64,000 bases of DNA from Bombus terrestris (GCF_910591885.1 NC_063271.1:18801334-18865333), one strand, 5' to 3'; positions 11,882 through 25,854 are shown, counted from the stretch's first letter. The notes: generated from the letters alone by a model not told the origin. Program-made: numbers and translations.

Positions 11882-13892
11882 ATGGTAATTTTACATGATG
11901 AAGAGTATTATAAAAGTCGAATACCGCAACCCGATTTAGGACCTCTTCGAAACTTTCTGCGGTTTATTTGGGATAATAATCGAAAGGCATTTCTTGACAG
12001 AACAGCGAAAGAATGGGGTAACGTCATAAATAATTCGAACAAGCATTCTAGTTTTATTTTATGCTATAATTTAGTATTTCTGTTCACATAACTCAGCATA
12101 GTTCGGAAAAAATAAAATTTTATGAGATGAACATAGAAATGAATGTGACGACTGATGCATTGTATTAATTTAGTTACATCCGGTTTTTGTACGCTCTGTT
12201 ATGTTATGATTCATGGAGAATATAGCCTTGTGCGATTAAACGTGTTAACGTAAAACATATATTTGAAATGTAGGTCAACTAGGAATATTTTATTTGTTCT
12301 TCTTTGCCGTTTTGGGATCAATATTCGCAATACAAATGAAGATCAGTATAGATTATGTTTCTAAGCTAGATAGACCATATTTTCAATACTCTGGTCAAAT
12401 TACACAATCTATTTCCGCAAGGAGCGTACGTCTTTCCCGTTCTGCTTTTGGTAGTCCAGGTATCAATAATATTAAAACAAAATAATTTTGCAAAAATTAT
12501 TTGCAAACATAGAAATCAAATAATTTATTTTTCAATAAATCTTTATCCTGTATAATATTGCAATAATGGATATATTTTATTCTTGTAACTTGATTTGTCA
12601 CAAGATTATTTACAAGAATAATGTTAAATTAATTAATAATGCACCCAATATGGACGCTCATATTAAGTAAAATCTTTCTAAAGGAATAGTTTTTAAACCA
12701 AACAGCATATCAGCTGCATCACCTATTATTGCTGTGAGCAATTTACTTAGCAGCACCAGACCGGACAGATATATTCGAGCCTTGTCTGATTTTTTACAAG
12801 GTATCTTGCGAAATACATGTGTATATATATATATATATATTATTTTTATTTGTAACATCTCTCACCTTTTACTCATTCTTGTTTATAAGTTCTTATAATT
12901 CTTAACATTTTTTATTTTAGAATATCATAAGAATATGTCGAACTATGACTTACATTGTCAGAATAAACATGCAAAGACAAATCATAATAAAAAACCTTGC
13001 TTTTTTGATATAAAATCTCTTGGAATTTGTAGCAAGCCTCCATACGGATATACAAAACCGTTCCAACCTTGTGTTCTTATTAAATTTAATAAAGTAATTT
13101 TCTCATAAGTATAAACTGCGGATGTTTATATCTGCATTTATAAACAATTTTTAAGTGTGAAAAATGCACACATTCAAATATATGATATATATCATAATTA
13201 ATATTCAAATTAATATATATATATATTAATATATAATATAATATATATATATGTTGTAGAGGTTCGATTGGATACCTGAATATTATAATAATTCTTCGAA
13301 TCTGCCAGATCATATGCCAGATAAATTGAAGAAAGCAGTACGAAAATCTACAAAGGTTTCATTTAGTAAATAAGCTACTATAATTATTACTATTACTATA
13401 ATTTTATTTCTTTTATTTCTACTTATTATGTTTACGAATACATTCTCTCTTATTAATTATACATATTAATTGTACATATTCTGTCTTATTAAATATAAGC
13501 GAAATATTTAAATGCATTTTTTGTAAGCCTTACATTTGGTTATCATGCGATGGAGCAAATAACGTTGATAAAGAACACATCGGAGAGATAGAATACATTC
13601 CAAATCCTGCATTTCCAGTTCAATATTTTCCGTTTACCGGACAACCAGGTTATCTCTCCCCTATTGTCGCATTAAAATTTAGAAATTTAACACGTAAGTA
13701 TGAAGCTTCTATTTCGCCAACTTATGTATTATTATTATTTTTGCAATTACTGCAGGAAATAGACTAGTGACAGTGGAATGTTATTTATGGGCTTACAATA
13801 TCGAACAATATCGCCGTTATTCATTAGATTTTCAAATAATGACAGGTAAAACAAGAGAGAAATTTACTATTTCTAATAATTCGTTTGTTTAA
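11882..13892 (+). CDS. Highly divergent Na+/K+-ATPase beta-subunit (nervana-like) paralogue
   Basis: Exons read as 11882-12017, 12274-12459, 12690-12800, 12921-13093, 13260-13355, 13528-13693 and 13756-13892, giving about 334 residues. Intron phases (1,1,1,0,0,1) equal those of the canonical neighbour. The N-terminal exon ends in the family KEWG. Exon 2 has the single membrane helix with a FYxxFF motif (FYLFFFAVLGSIFAI). The ectodomain keeps PEYYNNSSNLPDHMP, IWLSCDGAN, GYLSPIVALKF and VECYLWAYNI. All six ectodomain cysteines that form the three family disulfides are present, as are N-glycosylation sequons (NMS, NNS, NLT). The region replacing the usual NPGLGFRP segment is unrecognisable, and exon 2 is 15 codons longer than in the paralogues. 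The C-terminus is either a read-through to TAA at 13890-13892 or a short splice (13845 to 13915) giving a stop at 13920-13922. The frame is intact throughout, so I infer a functional diverged gene rather than a pseudogene. Its role is unknown; diverged fly beta subunits are often testis-enriched. Confidence 0.82.
13194..13252. repeat. (TA)n microsatellite in an intron of the divergent beta gene
   Basis: An almost pure AT-dinucleotide tract lies directly before the acceptor of the fifth coding exon (acceptor at 13258-13259). A shorter (TA)n tract lies at about 12822-12841 in the preceding intron. Confidence 0.8.
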
Positions 13893-15475
13893 TGATAAGT
13901 TAACTTTTTATTAGGGAATTAAATTCGCTATACAATCATGGAAGGCGATAAGAATTTTTTGCAATTTTTATGGTATAAAAAATCGTACGAAATATTTTAA
14001 ATAGGTATAAGGATATAAAAGATAAATGCGAAGAAAAAATTTTGCTCGTCGGCAATTCAATTTTTGTCATTTAATTGCAATAATATTCGATCTTATGCGT
14101 GGCCATACAGAGAGATTCGTTCCAACTAAAACGTGTGAAATCCAATTTACAGTAAAGCGTGATCCACGGTATGTTTTATGTATCTTACGATAAGAAACAC
14201 GTGAAATAGTTTGACCTTCGCTGCTTCTGATCTGTACGCGATTACATAATCTAAAATCGAAAAGATAAAATCTAATATCTCGTGATATAATTGCCGCGTA
14301 TCATTTGAATGAAAACAAGGTACAATACGTATTAATAAATCACTATTTAAGAAATTGCGAATGAAATTGACGGCGACGATTAAAAATATAAGATAGCAAT
14401 TTGTAGAGTATGTTTGAATAGTAAATACTCTTTTTACTTCGAACATAGTTACGAAAAAATTATGTTTGTCTTATTAATTTAACAGCTAGTAAGTGATAAT
14501 AGAAATTACAATTTAAATGTAAATTTTAAAAGCCATCATCTGCTTTATAATAAAATAGCTTATTAATCGATTACACAGAATAGTACGAATTCTTGATAAT
14601 TTCCATAAATCTAGTACGCATATATTGCATCGATATAAATGACGTAAAGAAAATACTCGGTGATTTACTTGTGTATTCACTGTATATTAAAATATCAACG
14701 ATGTTTAAGCGGTATTTTCCGTAAACGAGGACATACTGCGATCGTCCTGTTACGAGCGTTATACAGGGGCTTTCAAAGTTCAATACATTCCATTATAGCC
14801 GTTTTAACGCCAATTCAATCGTAGGACAGAACTTCGAAGAGATAGAAACACGATGAAGAAGTAAGAAGAATATAGCAAGGTTAAATAATTCAAATAAAAT
14901 TACTATAATAATGGGATAGTCTCGAAGAGAGGAATAGTGGAGGAAATCGATCTTCGATTCGCGCGTAACATCCGGTCTAACGAATATGTAGCTTTATTTA
15001 CCAGATAAGAAAATATTGCATACGTATATTATCCGGTGAAATAGTGATCCAGTCATGAGACTGATCGATTGATATGAAACAATACCCGGGGGAAGGAGCT
15101 CTCGATGTGTCTAGGTGTGAGTCAACCATAAAGCAACGAGTGTGGGCTCTCTGATATATCTTAGCGTTTCCCACTACTCGATCGGTAGACGTAGGGCCGC
15201 GACCGATCGTGGTTGCGCCACCGCTACCGAGCTTGGATACACGCGGTATCGCTTAGCTGTCTCCGAGATAGCGAGAGTAGTGAGCTGTTTCAGCTCAAGC
15301 GGAATACAACTTCGCTGAACGAGACGAACCGAGCTTACAGTTTTTCATACTAGGTCCGTTTTTCATACGTAATAAATATAACGTTGAGACACGATCGAAA
15401 GGTATTTTTATCGAGAGATTCGCGTTAAAATCGAGTGATAGAGTTGCGCAAGTGTTACACGAGATAGTCGCTGAG
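13893..15475 (+). other. Intergenic region and 5' leader of the canonical + strand beta gene
   Basis: About 1.6 kb separates the divergent beta gene from the next. The first part is AT-rich with no coding signal. The last 500 bases, especially 15100-15300, are richer in GC and CpG, with an inverted CGATCGG/CCGATCG arrangement around 15180-15210. This is the likely promoter and 5' UTR of the gene starting at 15476. Confidence 0.5.
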
Positions 15476-18400
15476 ATGAACATGCCGGGCAAGCAATTGC
15501 AGAATGGTACTTATGAGATCGATTACAAGCGAGCACCCGACCAAAAGACGCGCTGGGAAGCTCTCCGAGATTTCATTCACGATCCAGTCGAAGGCACTTA
15601 CTGCGGCCACACGGGGAAGAAATGGGGTAATTATTCTCTTATAATTTAATAATTAGAGACCATTGAACGAACGGTATGTTTATATGAGCGCATGAATAGC
15701 ATGTGCTTCGAGCTACATAGACGCGTTTCGATCCTGTTGTGCTCTGTCGTTTTAATTCGAATTGATATTGTTATATTATTATATGTTAGTAACCTTTTAG
15801 TGATAAATCATTTTTGAAATTCTTAACCCCTATGTCAACGAGATAAGCGTGAAGTCAAGCTGAATGTTTAAATCAAGTACCGAGAATTAGGGCTTCCTTG
15901 ACTTTGTTACATACCAACGGGATGAGTTCGTAGTATTCTCGATGTTTCTCATAATCCGACTGTCTTTCGCGCTTATTCAAAAGAGAAATTTAATGCATTT
16001 TATATAAATACGCACATTCGTATTCTGTTTTTGATACATTGTAAAATGTATCAAAGATTCATGCGCGCACACGCGCGCGCGCGCGTGTGTGTGTGTTGTT
16101 TGCAATAATAAGAAGACCGGAAATAAGTATCGGCGAGGTTAAGTCGGAATGAAAGAAACGATAGAATTCGCGTTAGCTCGAACTAAATAAAAAGTTCGAA
16201 GATAACTGTAAGACGTACTATATATAATACTAACAGGTTTAATTGTTATCAATGGTATTGAAACTCTCGACTGCTCTGTATTAGTTACGATAAGAAAGTA
16301 GAAATTATATTAATCCGGCTTGTACACTTATACAGATTCTTACACAAATTTTTAAAGCTTCGTTGAACTTTAATTCATTACTTTATCACAATGCTGAAAA
16401 ACGCACTGTTAGTTTCAATAATGATCAATTCTGATACACGTTTAGAATAGTTTAAATATCTTTCTCTACTTTGTTCACTTTGCTTTATTTGTTTCTAAGC
16501 CGCTTCGATACGTTCATATAACTACAAACTTTGTTGCATTTCAGTCAGCGAAAACCAAGAAAAGAAAAATAGAACGAAGTAACACACAGATACGTTGAAT
16601 TTTTATAACTACTACGAAAAATACACAATATTTTATATTGCATTCTTAATTCAACAATTGTTCGTTTTCTGAAATTATTTATATAGAAGATAAATCACAA
16701 TCATTTTTTCGCTTAAACTGCTGTACTTTTAAATACCGATAGGTTAAAATAATTACACGGTACATAGCCACTAGCTACAACTTATCTTGTAGTGCCATCT
16801 GAGTAATATTCCCCTTTAATTACAGAATACCTAACGGTAGATAATTTATATATCTGGTGACATACGATAGTACATCGATAAATTCCCTCAATATTAAAAA
16901 AGAAAGTGGAAAGTTTCCACAGCGGGATTACGCAAATAATACACGAACCTTAAAACGTATTAACATAATATAGATGACTAGCAGCAACCAAGCATTTCTA
17001 AATTACATTTCAAACATTACCTGTATGTATGTACGTAATAAATTCAGGTTCACGAAGACTAAGTTTTACATAAAGTTTATTTTAGAGTGTAAGACGCGAA
17101 CATCGATTAATGGCAAGCAAAAATTTGAATTTTTATTGCGTCGAATAATTTCGGATCGTATATCAAATTTTCTCATACACATTTTTTTATCGATCTTTTA
17201 TCGGATAAAATAAATCAAAACAATCAATCAACAAAAAAATGTATCTTTTTATAGATCTGATAGCAAAAAAGCAACATTTTCCAGAATCAACTTCAAGTCC
17301 TGAGTAGTTTATCGAGCAAAGAAACATGTGCATGCTGCTCCTGAATATATATTTAACCGAACACGCAATCAAAACTGCATTAGGAATAACTGCATATTGG
17401 AGTCTCAGTACCTGTTTGAAAAGTTACAACCGATTTATAGCATAATTTAGTCATACAATTCCATTTAATCCAATATTAATGCAATAGTTATTTTCGTCTT
17501 TTAAAACTCAAGTAAAATGTCAATATTAGTGTTAAATATGCTAAAAATAATTGGTGTTCTGTGACGTGTATGCGTGTGTATATCGATGTTATATATTAAG
17601 TTTAAATTGAAGGTTTATATAATCTCTGCTATAAATCATTCGAAACCTACGCGAATTATCATCTATGTATATCTATAGGTATTAACCTTCGATATCGATA
17701 CATACCATTCTACTTGTTTCGCGCGATAGAATTGGGTATAATTTTATCAAGATCGGTTTATGTAAATTTATATTATTTTTATCAGCCTTGATAGAACTCA
17801 TGGATATTTATTTTTTTATAAAAATAATAAATAAAAGCTTGATGTACAAAATTTATTCAATAAGCTACAACAATAACATTTAATAAGCTAATAAGCTTGG
17901 TGTACAAAGTTTATTAAAATCCACGCAGAATATTCCTCAATTTGGGAGATAATGAATTGCCCAATAAATTAAATAGAAAATATATAGTAGGTACATTACA
18001 AAACTTGTTTTTTGGTTTTGTAACTTTCGGTGACGGGTAAGTGGATTTATCTTGAAAACATGTTTATACCTTTTACTTTTATCAGATTTTCTCTGTGTGG
18101 AAAAGAGAAAGAGAAAAGAAAGGAGAAAGTGAAAGAACAGGCGAGCGAGAAGAAGAAAGAATAAGATTTATTAGAGCGGAAGTAACTTCTGTCACGATTT
18201 ATTGATATTAATGCTTCTAATCTCTTCTAATGCGGTAAGAGCATATAATGCGATACTTATAATACCTGTTACAAAAAATCATATTGTAAAATAATTTATT
18301 TCTCGGATAAGATTTTGGAATTTATTTGCAAAGAATATCATCTTCAAATATATTTCTTACTTTATTCGAAATAATTATTTGATATATTTTGTATTATTTT

Positions 18401-21400
18401 CACGTCAAATAAAGAATATTCGATCCTAATTCTTACTATTTCAACTATCTTGAAGCAATGATGTTTGAACCACAATCTTCCTGTCCTATTAATGTATCAG
18501 ATGTATAAATGAACAGGAAAAATAAAGGCCGAAGTAATTTGAATTTTAAACACTCGTATTTCATGTTGTTAGCACGTATGCGTAAATAGCCACACGTGTT
18601 CCCAGTGTCGTTAAATTTTGCGACTCAGTCGACAAATAATAAATTGAGCCCTGGAAATGGAAAAAAAGATAGGAAGTTTTAACTACTGCAATTACTGCGA
18701 ATTTACTTAGTTACCGTACGCACAGACCCACTAGCGAACATGTTGACGAAAAAATATTCTTCATTCTCCCATTCAAAACAGAAAATAAGAATTGCAAAAC
18801 AGTACATTTGAAAGGCTGTTTTTCTCGTGTGTCATTGTACGTAAGGCTAACATCAATTTTAACATCGATGTATTTTCTTGCCTACATATTACGTCTATCA
18901 ATAAAGTATAAAATTTACGTAAAATACAAATTGCCTGGATATGCCAATATTTTTAACAATTAGTAAAACGTTGCAATCAGGTTTTTGCCCATTTCGTGTC
19001 ATTCAACCGAAACAAGAAACGTGTTTTGAATCTGTAAATGTTTCATTATATGTATGCAGTGTACACACACAATGATTATTCCGTATCCTGTAGAACAGGT
19101 TGAGCCACTGTGATAAATATGGATTTCTGAGCCTATAATTATTATATCTACACTTGCCACACTATTTTCAGACGCAGTATTGTTCTACTTTACTTTAATT
19201 TCTGATATTTCATTTTAGCAATAGAATGCTAGTGAAACAATAGTATATTAATTAAATATAGTCAGTTTTATCTATAGCGATAAAATGTAATCAATTTAAT
19301 TTCTGCCGTTTAATTAATATTCGAGTACTATCAACTTTAATTATATATATATATATATATATAGAAAATGAATATACGTTTAGAAATTGTTCGCGATCAA
19401 GAACAAGAAGCAGAAGTAACCATCACAGTGGCGTATACTACTCTTAAAAAAGGAACTATATTTAGATCAGACTTTGGCACAGTGCCCACGCTTTAAATAT
19501 TTTCCTTTCAATCGTTGAAATCATGAAAATTTTCGAGGCCACGTGCTTTTATAACTATTAAGGCTGTATTACGCAAAATGAAAAGCTAAAATTATTTGAA
19601 ATAATTTGCATATTTCATTCATACAAGTTGCGTCTATTGCACCAAGTAACCTAGGACATAATGGTAAATTATTTTCACGTACAAAGTATTTAGTAATAAA
19701 GTGGAATAGAAATAGCTGAAACTTCTTCCTTAATTTATTGAGTACAATAATATAAAACAATCGTTTTTATTCCAGCCATCACTGGAGCATTCTATGCTTG
19801 CTTCTTCAGCGTGTTGGCCTTGCTCTTTGCTATTTGCATGAAAGGACTGTTAGCTACACTAAGTTATGAAAAACCAAGGTGGATTCTGGAGGAAAGTATA
19901 ATAGGAACTAATCCAGGTAAATTTATATATTCTCTACTATATATTTGAAAAATATAAGTATACTTCATAAAAGTGAAAATCAGCTCGTTATTCCTTATAT
20001 CATGCTGGTCGCTTGCATGAAAATCGAACACTAATTTCGATAATCAAAGATAGTAAGTACATGCATAACAAACGCATCGATCGTATAAAACAAAATGATA
20101 TATTTAACTTTATGTTATTCACGTATAATTCAAAAAGCTAATGCTGACCTTGAAATTTCCATAAATCTTCCACTTACAAAAAAGTGATTACTAGCATGGT
20201 CTTCTCCATACAATATCACTTTTGCAAATAAATCTTTTTCATATCCTTGAAAATAACGGAGATGTTTAATTTACTCATGCTTAGGTAGAATATCTTGTAT
20301 AATTTGTTTTACTCACCATTTGAGAAAGTACCGCGAATATCATTATTATATAATGACTAACAGTAGGATATTTTTAATTGTTCATAGGCCTAGGATTTCG
20401 GCCGATTTCCGAAAACACTGATGAAAGATCCTTAATTTGGTATAGTTCGTCAGATCCCAACTCGGTGCAGAAGTGGACGGGCTTATTAGATAAATTTTTA
20501 GAAGGTAAATTATAACATATATCGATAGTAGAATGACTACATTAACCAATAATTTTGTTAGCTATACAATATATCGTATATTAAATTAAATACTTACATG
20601 TTAAAGAATTATCACGATATTAATAGTGCTCATTTTCCGTAGAATATATTAATTCGTCGACATTACCAAATGGTGGTAGAAATCAACAGATTTGTAATTA
20701 TAACACGCCAGTTAAGCCTGGGCATGTTTGTGCAGTTGATGTGAACAACTGGGGACCCTGCTCACCTAGTCAGCAATATGGTTTCAACAACTCAGCTCCT
20801 TGTGTTTTTATTAAATTAAATAGGGTATATTATGGTTCTATTACTCACTGATTCCACCAATAATACACTTTATTGGTCATGCAAAAAATAATAATTAAAA
20901 ATAATTTGAACGACTTTATCGAATTTAAATCGTAATTAACGTAGAACTTTATTTGGTATTATTTTATCATACTTATTGTAATGTTTGCCTGTATATATCA
21001 ACTAATTTATGAACATGTTACTTTTCAGATATATGGTTGGGTGCCAGAATATTATAACGACACCAAAGATTTACCGAGCGATATGCCACCAAATCTTGTG
21101 CAACATATTAAATCAATCAACAGTTCATGGGTTAGTTAGTCGGTCAGTTAATTGTATCAGTTGATATTTAAAACACATTTCAAAAGTACTGTAAAAATGA
21201 TTGAATATATTTGAATATAGAACAAATTATATAAAATAAATATAGGCAGAGAAATGTATAAAGATAAAATTTGCCAATTAGTATAGCATTTTATACCTAC
21301 TTCTTTTGTTCTTGCAGCTAAATACCGTGTGGGTATCTTGCGAAGGTGCATATCCTCATGATAATGAAATAATTGGTGAATTGAACTATTATCCCGAAAG

Positions 21401-22453
21401 TCACGGATTTCCAGGATATTATTATCCATACCAAAATATTCCTGGTTATTTAAGTCCCGTTGCTGCTGTGCATTTCCTTCGGCCAGCAAGTAAGTAGATT
21501 ACAACTTTTTATTGTTTAAATACATCTTAGAAGGCATTTTCGATATGAAGTTTCAAATCTGCAACTCTTTATTGTTTAAACCTTATTATTGTTGTTTAGA
21601 CCTCATCGTTGGAGGAAATCTTCGAAATGAAATTCCAAATCTTGAAACCTTTACTATTTAAATACGATTATGAAATTCCAAACCTCTTTATCTTGTAAAT
21701 ACATGTCGAAGTAGATATTCAATATAAAGTTTCTAAATTTTGAAATCTTAACATTTCGTTAATTTCCGAGACACATGAGAAGTGATCGGTTTTCAGCTGA
21801 TAAAATAAGATTACAGATCGTTCTCATATTTCATTAACTAGTTACTTACCTATTGACCGACCTGCTTGTGTGTACAGTAAGCAAATGATACGCTCCAGCT
21901 AAAACCAGTAAAATCCAGTGCATCGTGACATGAAAGGTGTCATCGGCCAAACAGTTTTAAAATTACGTACACATGTTGTCTCGTCTCGCAATTGACTTCA
22001 TTAGTCAATACACCTTTATACACAAGCAATACGGTGCAATAGAATTACATTTATGAACAATGCACTGCAAGATTCTTATAAGATATAATATTTTAAGCCT
22101 CAGATAACATAGCATGAAAACAAGAATAGAGATGTTTCAGAATATCGAAACACTTCAAATTTGGGAAGCTCGAATCTAATAGTTTGATATATGAAGATAT
22201 ACATAACATATTATGAAGATTACAGGGGAAGAATATAAAATATATTTATATAAATAGACTTAGTATATTTATCTACTGTGATCTTCGTATAATACCCTTT
22301 TTCGAAAGGCTTATTAAAAAATTGTCATTTACTTTTTCAGGGAACCAAATAATCAATGTGAAATGTCGAGCTTGGGCAAAGAATATAAAACATGATGCAA
22401 GCAAAGATCAGCAACATGGCATGGTACATTTTGAACTTATGATCGACGAATGA
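15476..22453 (+). CDS. nrv: Na+/K+-ATPase beta subunit (nervana family), + strand copy
   Basis: Seven coding exons: 15476-15626, 19776-19916, 20388-20504, 20643-20824, 21029-21130, 21318-21489 and 22341-22453 (TGA). They sum to 978 nt, 325 residues. The start is the first ATG of the frame (a second ATG follows at 15482). The cytosolic N-terminus ends in TGKKWG. One membrane helix follows (FYACFFSVLALLFAICM, about residues 54-73), then IIGTNPGLGFRP and LIWYSSSDP. The ectodomain has the six conserved cysteines (about 154, 166, 176, 190, plus SCEG and VKCRAW), PEYYNDTKDLP, GFPGYYYPYQN, GYLSPVAAVHF and the C-terminal VHFELMIDE. Sequons: NSS, NDT, NNS, NSS. The protein would chaperone the pump alpha subunit to the plasma membrane and modulate K+ affinity. 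AATAAA occurs at 22481 and 22727. Intron 1 is about 4.1 kb. The one-to-one match to fly nrv1, nrv2 or nrv3 was not resolved. Confidence 0.95.
15627..19775 (+). other. Large first intron of the + strand beta gene
   Basis: No coding exon was recognised. It contains a perfect hairpin followed by an alternating purine-pyrimidine tract (16030-16096), a short imperfect direct repeat with AAGCTTG.TGTACAAA cores near 17836 and 17896, a purine-rich GAAAG run at about 18095-18160, and a (TA)n tract at about 19341-19363. Large first introns in this family often hold tissue-specific enhancers; that is inference. Confidence 0.5.
16030..16096. repeat. Perfect 11-bp hairpin next to an alternating CG/TG (Z-DNA-type) tract
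   Basis: TTTGATACATT at 16030-16040 and its exact complement at 16045-16055 flank the loop GTAA. From 16060 to 16096 purines and pyrimidines alternate without a break: an initial CA/TG, then a (CG)n core, then (TG)n. CpG-dense alternating DNA of this length is unusual in this AT-rich window. Confidence 0.85.
21499..21745. repeat. Degenerate tandem repeat in the last intron of the + strand beta gene
   Basis: At least three diverged units follow one another, each built of a CTTTATTGTTTAAA-like part and a GAAATTCCAAATCTTG-like part, with spacing of roughly 60-85 bases. Examples of the second part are near 21550, 21630 and 21668. Units differ by substitutions and small indels, so the array looks old. 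Confidence 0.55.
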
Positions 22454-25400
22454 TCATACTTATATTTGTACAAAAAGCAAAATAAAATCATGCAGCAGCT
22501 GGAATACAAGATGCTTACGTACGCTGTAAATTTGGAAAAACCAATCGACAAAATTTTGGTAAATTAGAAACATACATTGAAAAATTAGGATTTGTATAAA
22601 TATAACAGGCGAGTAAGCAGCAATCAGAAAATGCTATTATATATATTTTGGATTGGCTATGCATCCATTTTGATTCCATGGTTATTTTCACTACTGAATG
22701 TTGACTGCGATATGAATATGCTGCAAAATAAAATATTTATTAATCATCGACACTTATTATGATTATAAAGACAAAATTTAGATAAATCGTTATCGACATT
22801 ATTTCATTAAACTAAAAGTTTCTTTTTCATATGAACTGTTTATATCTTAAGAGAGAATATATTATGTAGCTACTGGTACTTATTATGAATTAAATTAAAT
22901 GGTTTTGAAAAAGCAATTCTGCCTCGAAATATAAAAAGAAAAGGAGAAATATATTTAAAATACACTAGATTTGTGAGATTAATGAAATTGTTTTATACAT
23001 TTAATGATGCTTATAACATTAACTATGCGAGTAAACATAAACGAACAAAGAAGAATGCATTGTATATACAGCGATTATATCTTTTATTTTTTTTATGGTT
23101 TATCATGATAAATAGCAAGGCGTAAGAAAGATGCAAAGCAACATGTCATTACCTCGTTATATTTTCAATGTTGTTTATTTATATTGGCTCGTGTACATAG
23201 ACATAATATATATTGCAAATAAATAATTTTTAAGTATCTTTTCCATAATAAGTCAAAAAGAATTGCTTTTGCTATATTTAAATCTTCAGTTAATGTCAAT
23301 CAAATTAAAAAATAAATTGGTACAAAATAAACAGTAATTTGAAATCAATTTTTTAATCTATATAGAATGTTCTTTTGAGATACTATAAATAATTCCGTAT
23401 ATGAACAATAATATTTTTGCAAGTTCTCCTTATGCTCAAACGTTTACGAATTTCTCTATAGTTTTCCCAGTAATATTTTTATTACAATTAAATAACAATA
23501 TAAAATCTACAACAATATCTAAAATATAGCAGTACCTTTCCTGCTAGAAATATAAGAAGTTAAGATTATCCTTTACGATCTACTCAATATTTAAGAAGAG
23601 AGACCAATGGAAAATATCAAGATCTCGAAACTCTGCAACATTCAAATTAATTATTCAAATCATTATACTTAGATATATATAGGTACTTATTGAATATATG
23701 TACTTATGTCGTTTATAGCGTTTACTACACAGACTTATCTAGGAACTAGTTTTAAGCTGATGAGAATAATGATGTATCTAACTATACATATAAATAAAAA
23801 CAACTTTTGAAATTGAACAAATTCTGGATAATAATTATATGCTGAAACTGTGATGTTTTTTTACACTTACAATCTTAAATTTTGTAATTTATTATATATA
23901 GCTAATACCATATTTGATAAAATAATGGCGAAAGAATAAAAACTCATCATATTCAAACGAGGCACTTCAGAAATAAAAAATAATAATATTTCCTCTTCTA
24001 TAAAATGGTACTTTATTTTCTGTATATAGTTGTAATATTTTCAAAATACGGAACTCACTTTAATTATCGGGTCTAATTATGATATACGTAATCTATAACT
24101 ATATAGTCTTATTTTGATAAATTCGTTCATAAATGTAAATTTAATTTTGTAAATCATTCATTCGAGTATACGGTCCTGATTTTCAATCCAAAATATTTTC
24201 AAAAACAACTTATTCCCGACCCAACTGGGATAATAAAAGAAAATAATAATTAAAATTTATACTTTTATGTACCGATTTCTTATAAATATATGTAAATTAA
24301 TATAAATACATTTACAAACATTCATTTAAATGATATTCTTAAAAATATGCATATGCCCGTTTGACTATAAGTATTTATTTACACCATCCACATATTTACA
24401 TGCATATGCCCATTTAGTTCATAATAACTAAAATGTTTAAAATATTTTATGGAAGTTATATAAAAATTTCATACACATAAGAAAACATTATCGACCCATT
24501 ATTTTTAATGTGATGCTGTAGACAAATAATAACACATGCCAATAATCTGTCACGATTAGAATGTCTATGGCAATAGTTTATTAACTCATTTTAATATTGA
24601 ACAATAAATGCAGTAATAAATTTAAATAGTCGCATTGCATGAATTACAAACATAAAAATATTGACATTAACTAAGATTGAAATAAGATTGAGTAAAATTT
24701 CATGTTTGTCATATAGGTATATAGTTTTGTTTATATAACTTGTTGCTATCAATAAACAGATATTAAAGTCTTTTCTTTCCAAAAATTGTTTTTAGTAAAT
24801 GTTTAATATCATTGAAATAGATGACAAAAATCTGTAGTTTAAAAGAAAAAAGTCTTATCTATAAAAATATATGTATACATATAATACATTTACATATTTC
24901 AGAAGCGAAAAAAATATATATGTATATATTTACAAAGATAAAATATATATTACGTGTTATACATATATATATTATCTTTGTTATTTTATTTAAGAGATCT
25001 ATTCTCAAGAGATATTAATAGATGTGAATTTTCGCGACAAAAAATCTCCAAAATAATATCTATATAGCAGCCTAAATATAGTTTCTTAAGCAATTAGTTT
25101 CCATTCAATATGTTAACAATTTAAGGCATATATATTCATCTGTTTTAAAACATCAAATATTTACCATTTATATTCCAGATATAACACAATCTTCCATGAG
25201 ATTCAATTGACAAAAATTATTATTTAAACCAAAACTAATGCAAGTAGATTGAAATTAAATTAAAATATGGAATAAGCCAACATTCGTATTGATTAATCAC
25301 AACTTAATTATACAACTGAAAATGTAACATAGAAATGATATATTATACTCAGGTTTAGCACTAAGTAAAGAACGATTGTCTATATTCATTATTAAAACAT

Positions 25401-25854
25401 AACTTTAGAACACATAATCATTATTTATCAATAAAGAAGCTTATTTTCATATATAATAAATATACTTCGTTTCTTCTTCATAAATACATTATTTTTAATA
25501 TCCTGAACGGAGTAAACGTTATTTTAATCGTAGAGTTTCTCGTAAATTCTTTATCCTGCTAAACCAAACGAGAAGTGTAAAGTCATAAAATGATTTGAAA
25601 TTTTACATTTTTTTCTCGGTACGTAGAAATTGAATAGAAATTAGACTTTCGATAGTGCAAACATCAAAAGTCCTTTCAACTTTGTACTTGACGAAAGTTT
25701 CTTCCACACTTTGGCAGCGGTCATCGATTTCTGACGGCTTCTAGAGTCGTTTGAAAAATGTTCAGCTATGTGGAAGAATAAAAAAAACATGAGATTCACA
25801 TTGCATTTCTATACGCTAACAAAGGAGAGACCAGAGAGATGTACTTAGGGGACA
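22454..25854. other. Convergent intergenic region between the two middle beta genes
   Basis: The + strand copy and the first - strand copy end towards each other across 3.4 kb of very AT-rich DNA. No coding signal was found. It most likely contains both 3' UTRs; + strand AATAAA hexamers occur at 22481 and 22727. Alternating TA-rich runs lie at about 24865-24975. Confidence 0.5.

Noticed and set aside
12394..12459. Shorter version of exon 2 in the divergent beta gene (donor at 12394)
   Set aside because: That donor (GGTCAAA) is weaker than GTATCA at 12460, although both keep phase 1. It cannot be fully excluded.
24821..25018. Short Ile/Lys/Tyr-rich open frame
   Set aside because: It is a low-complexity translation of AT-rich intergenic DNA with no homology.
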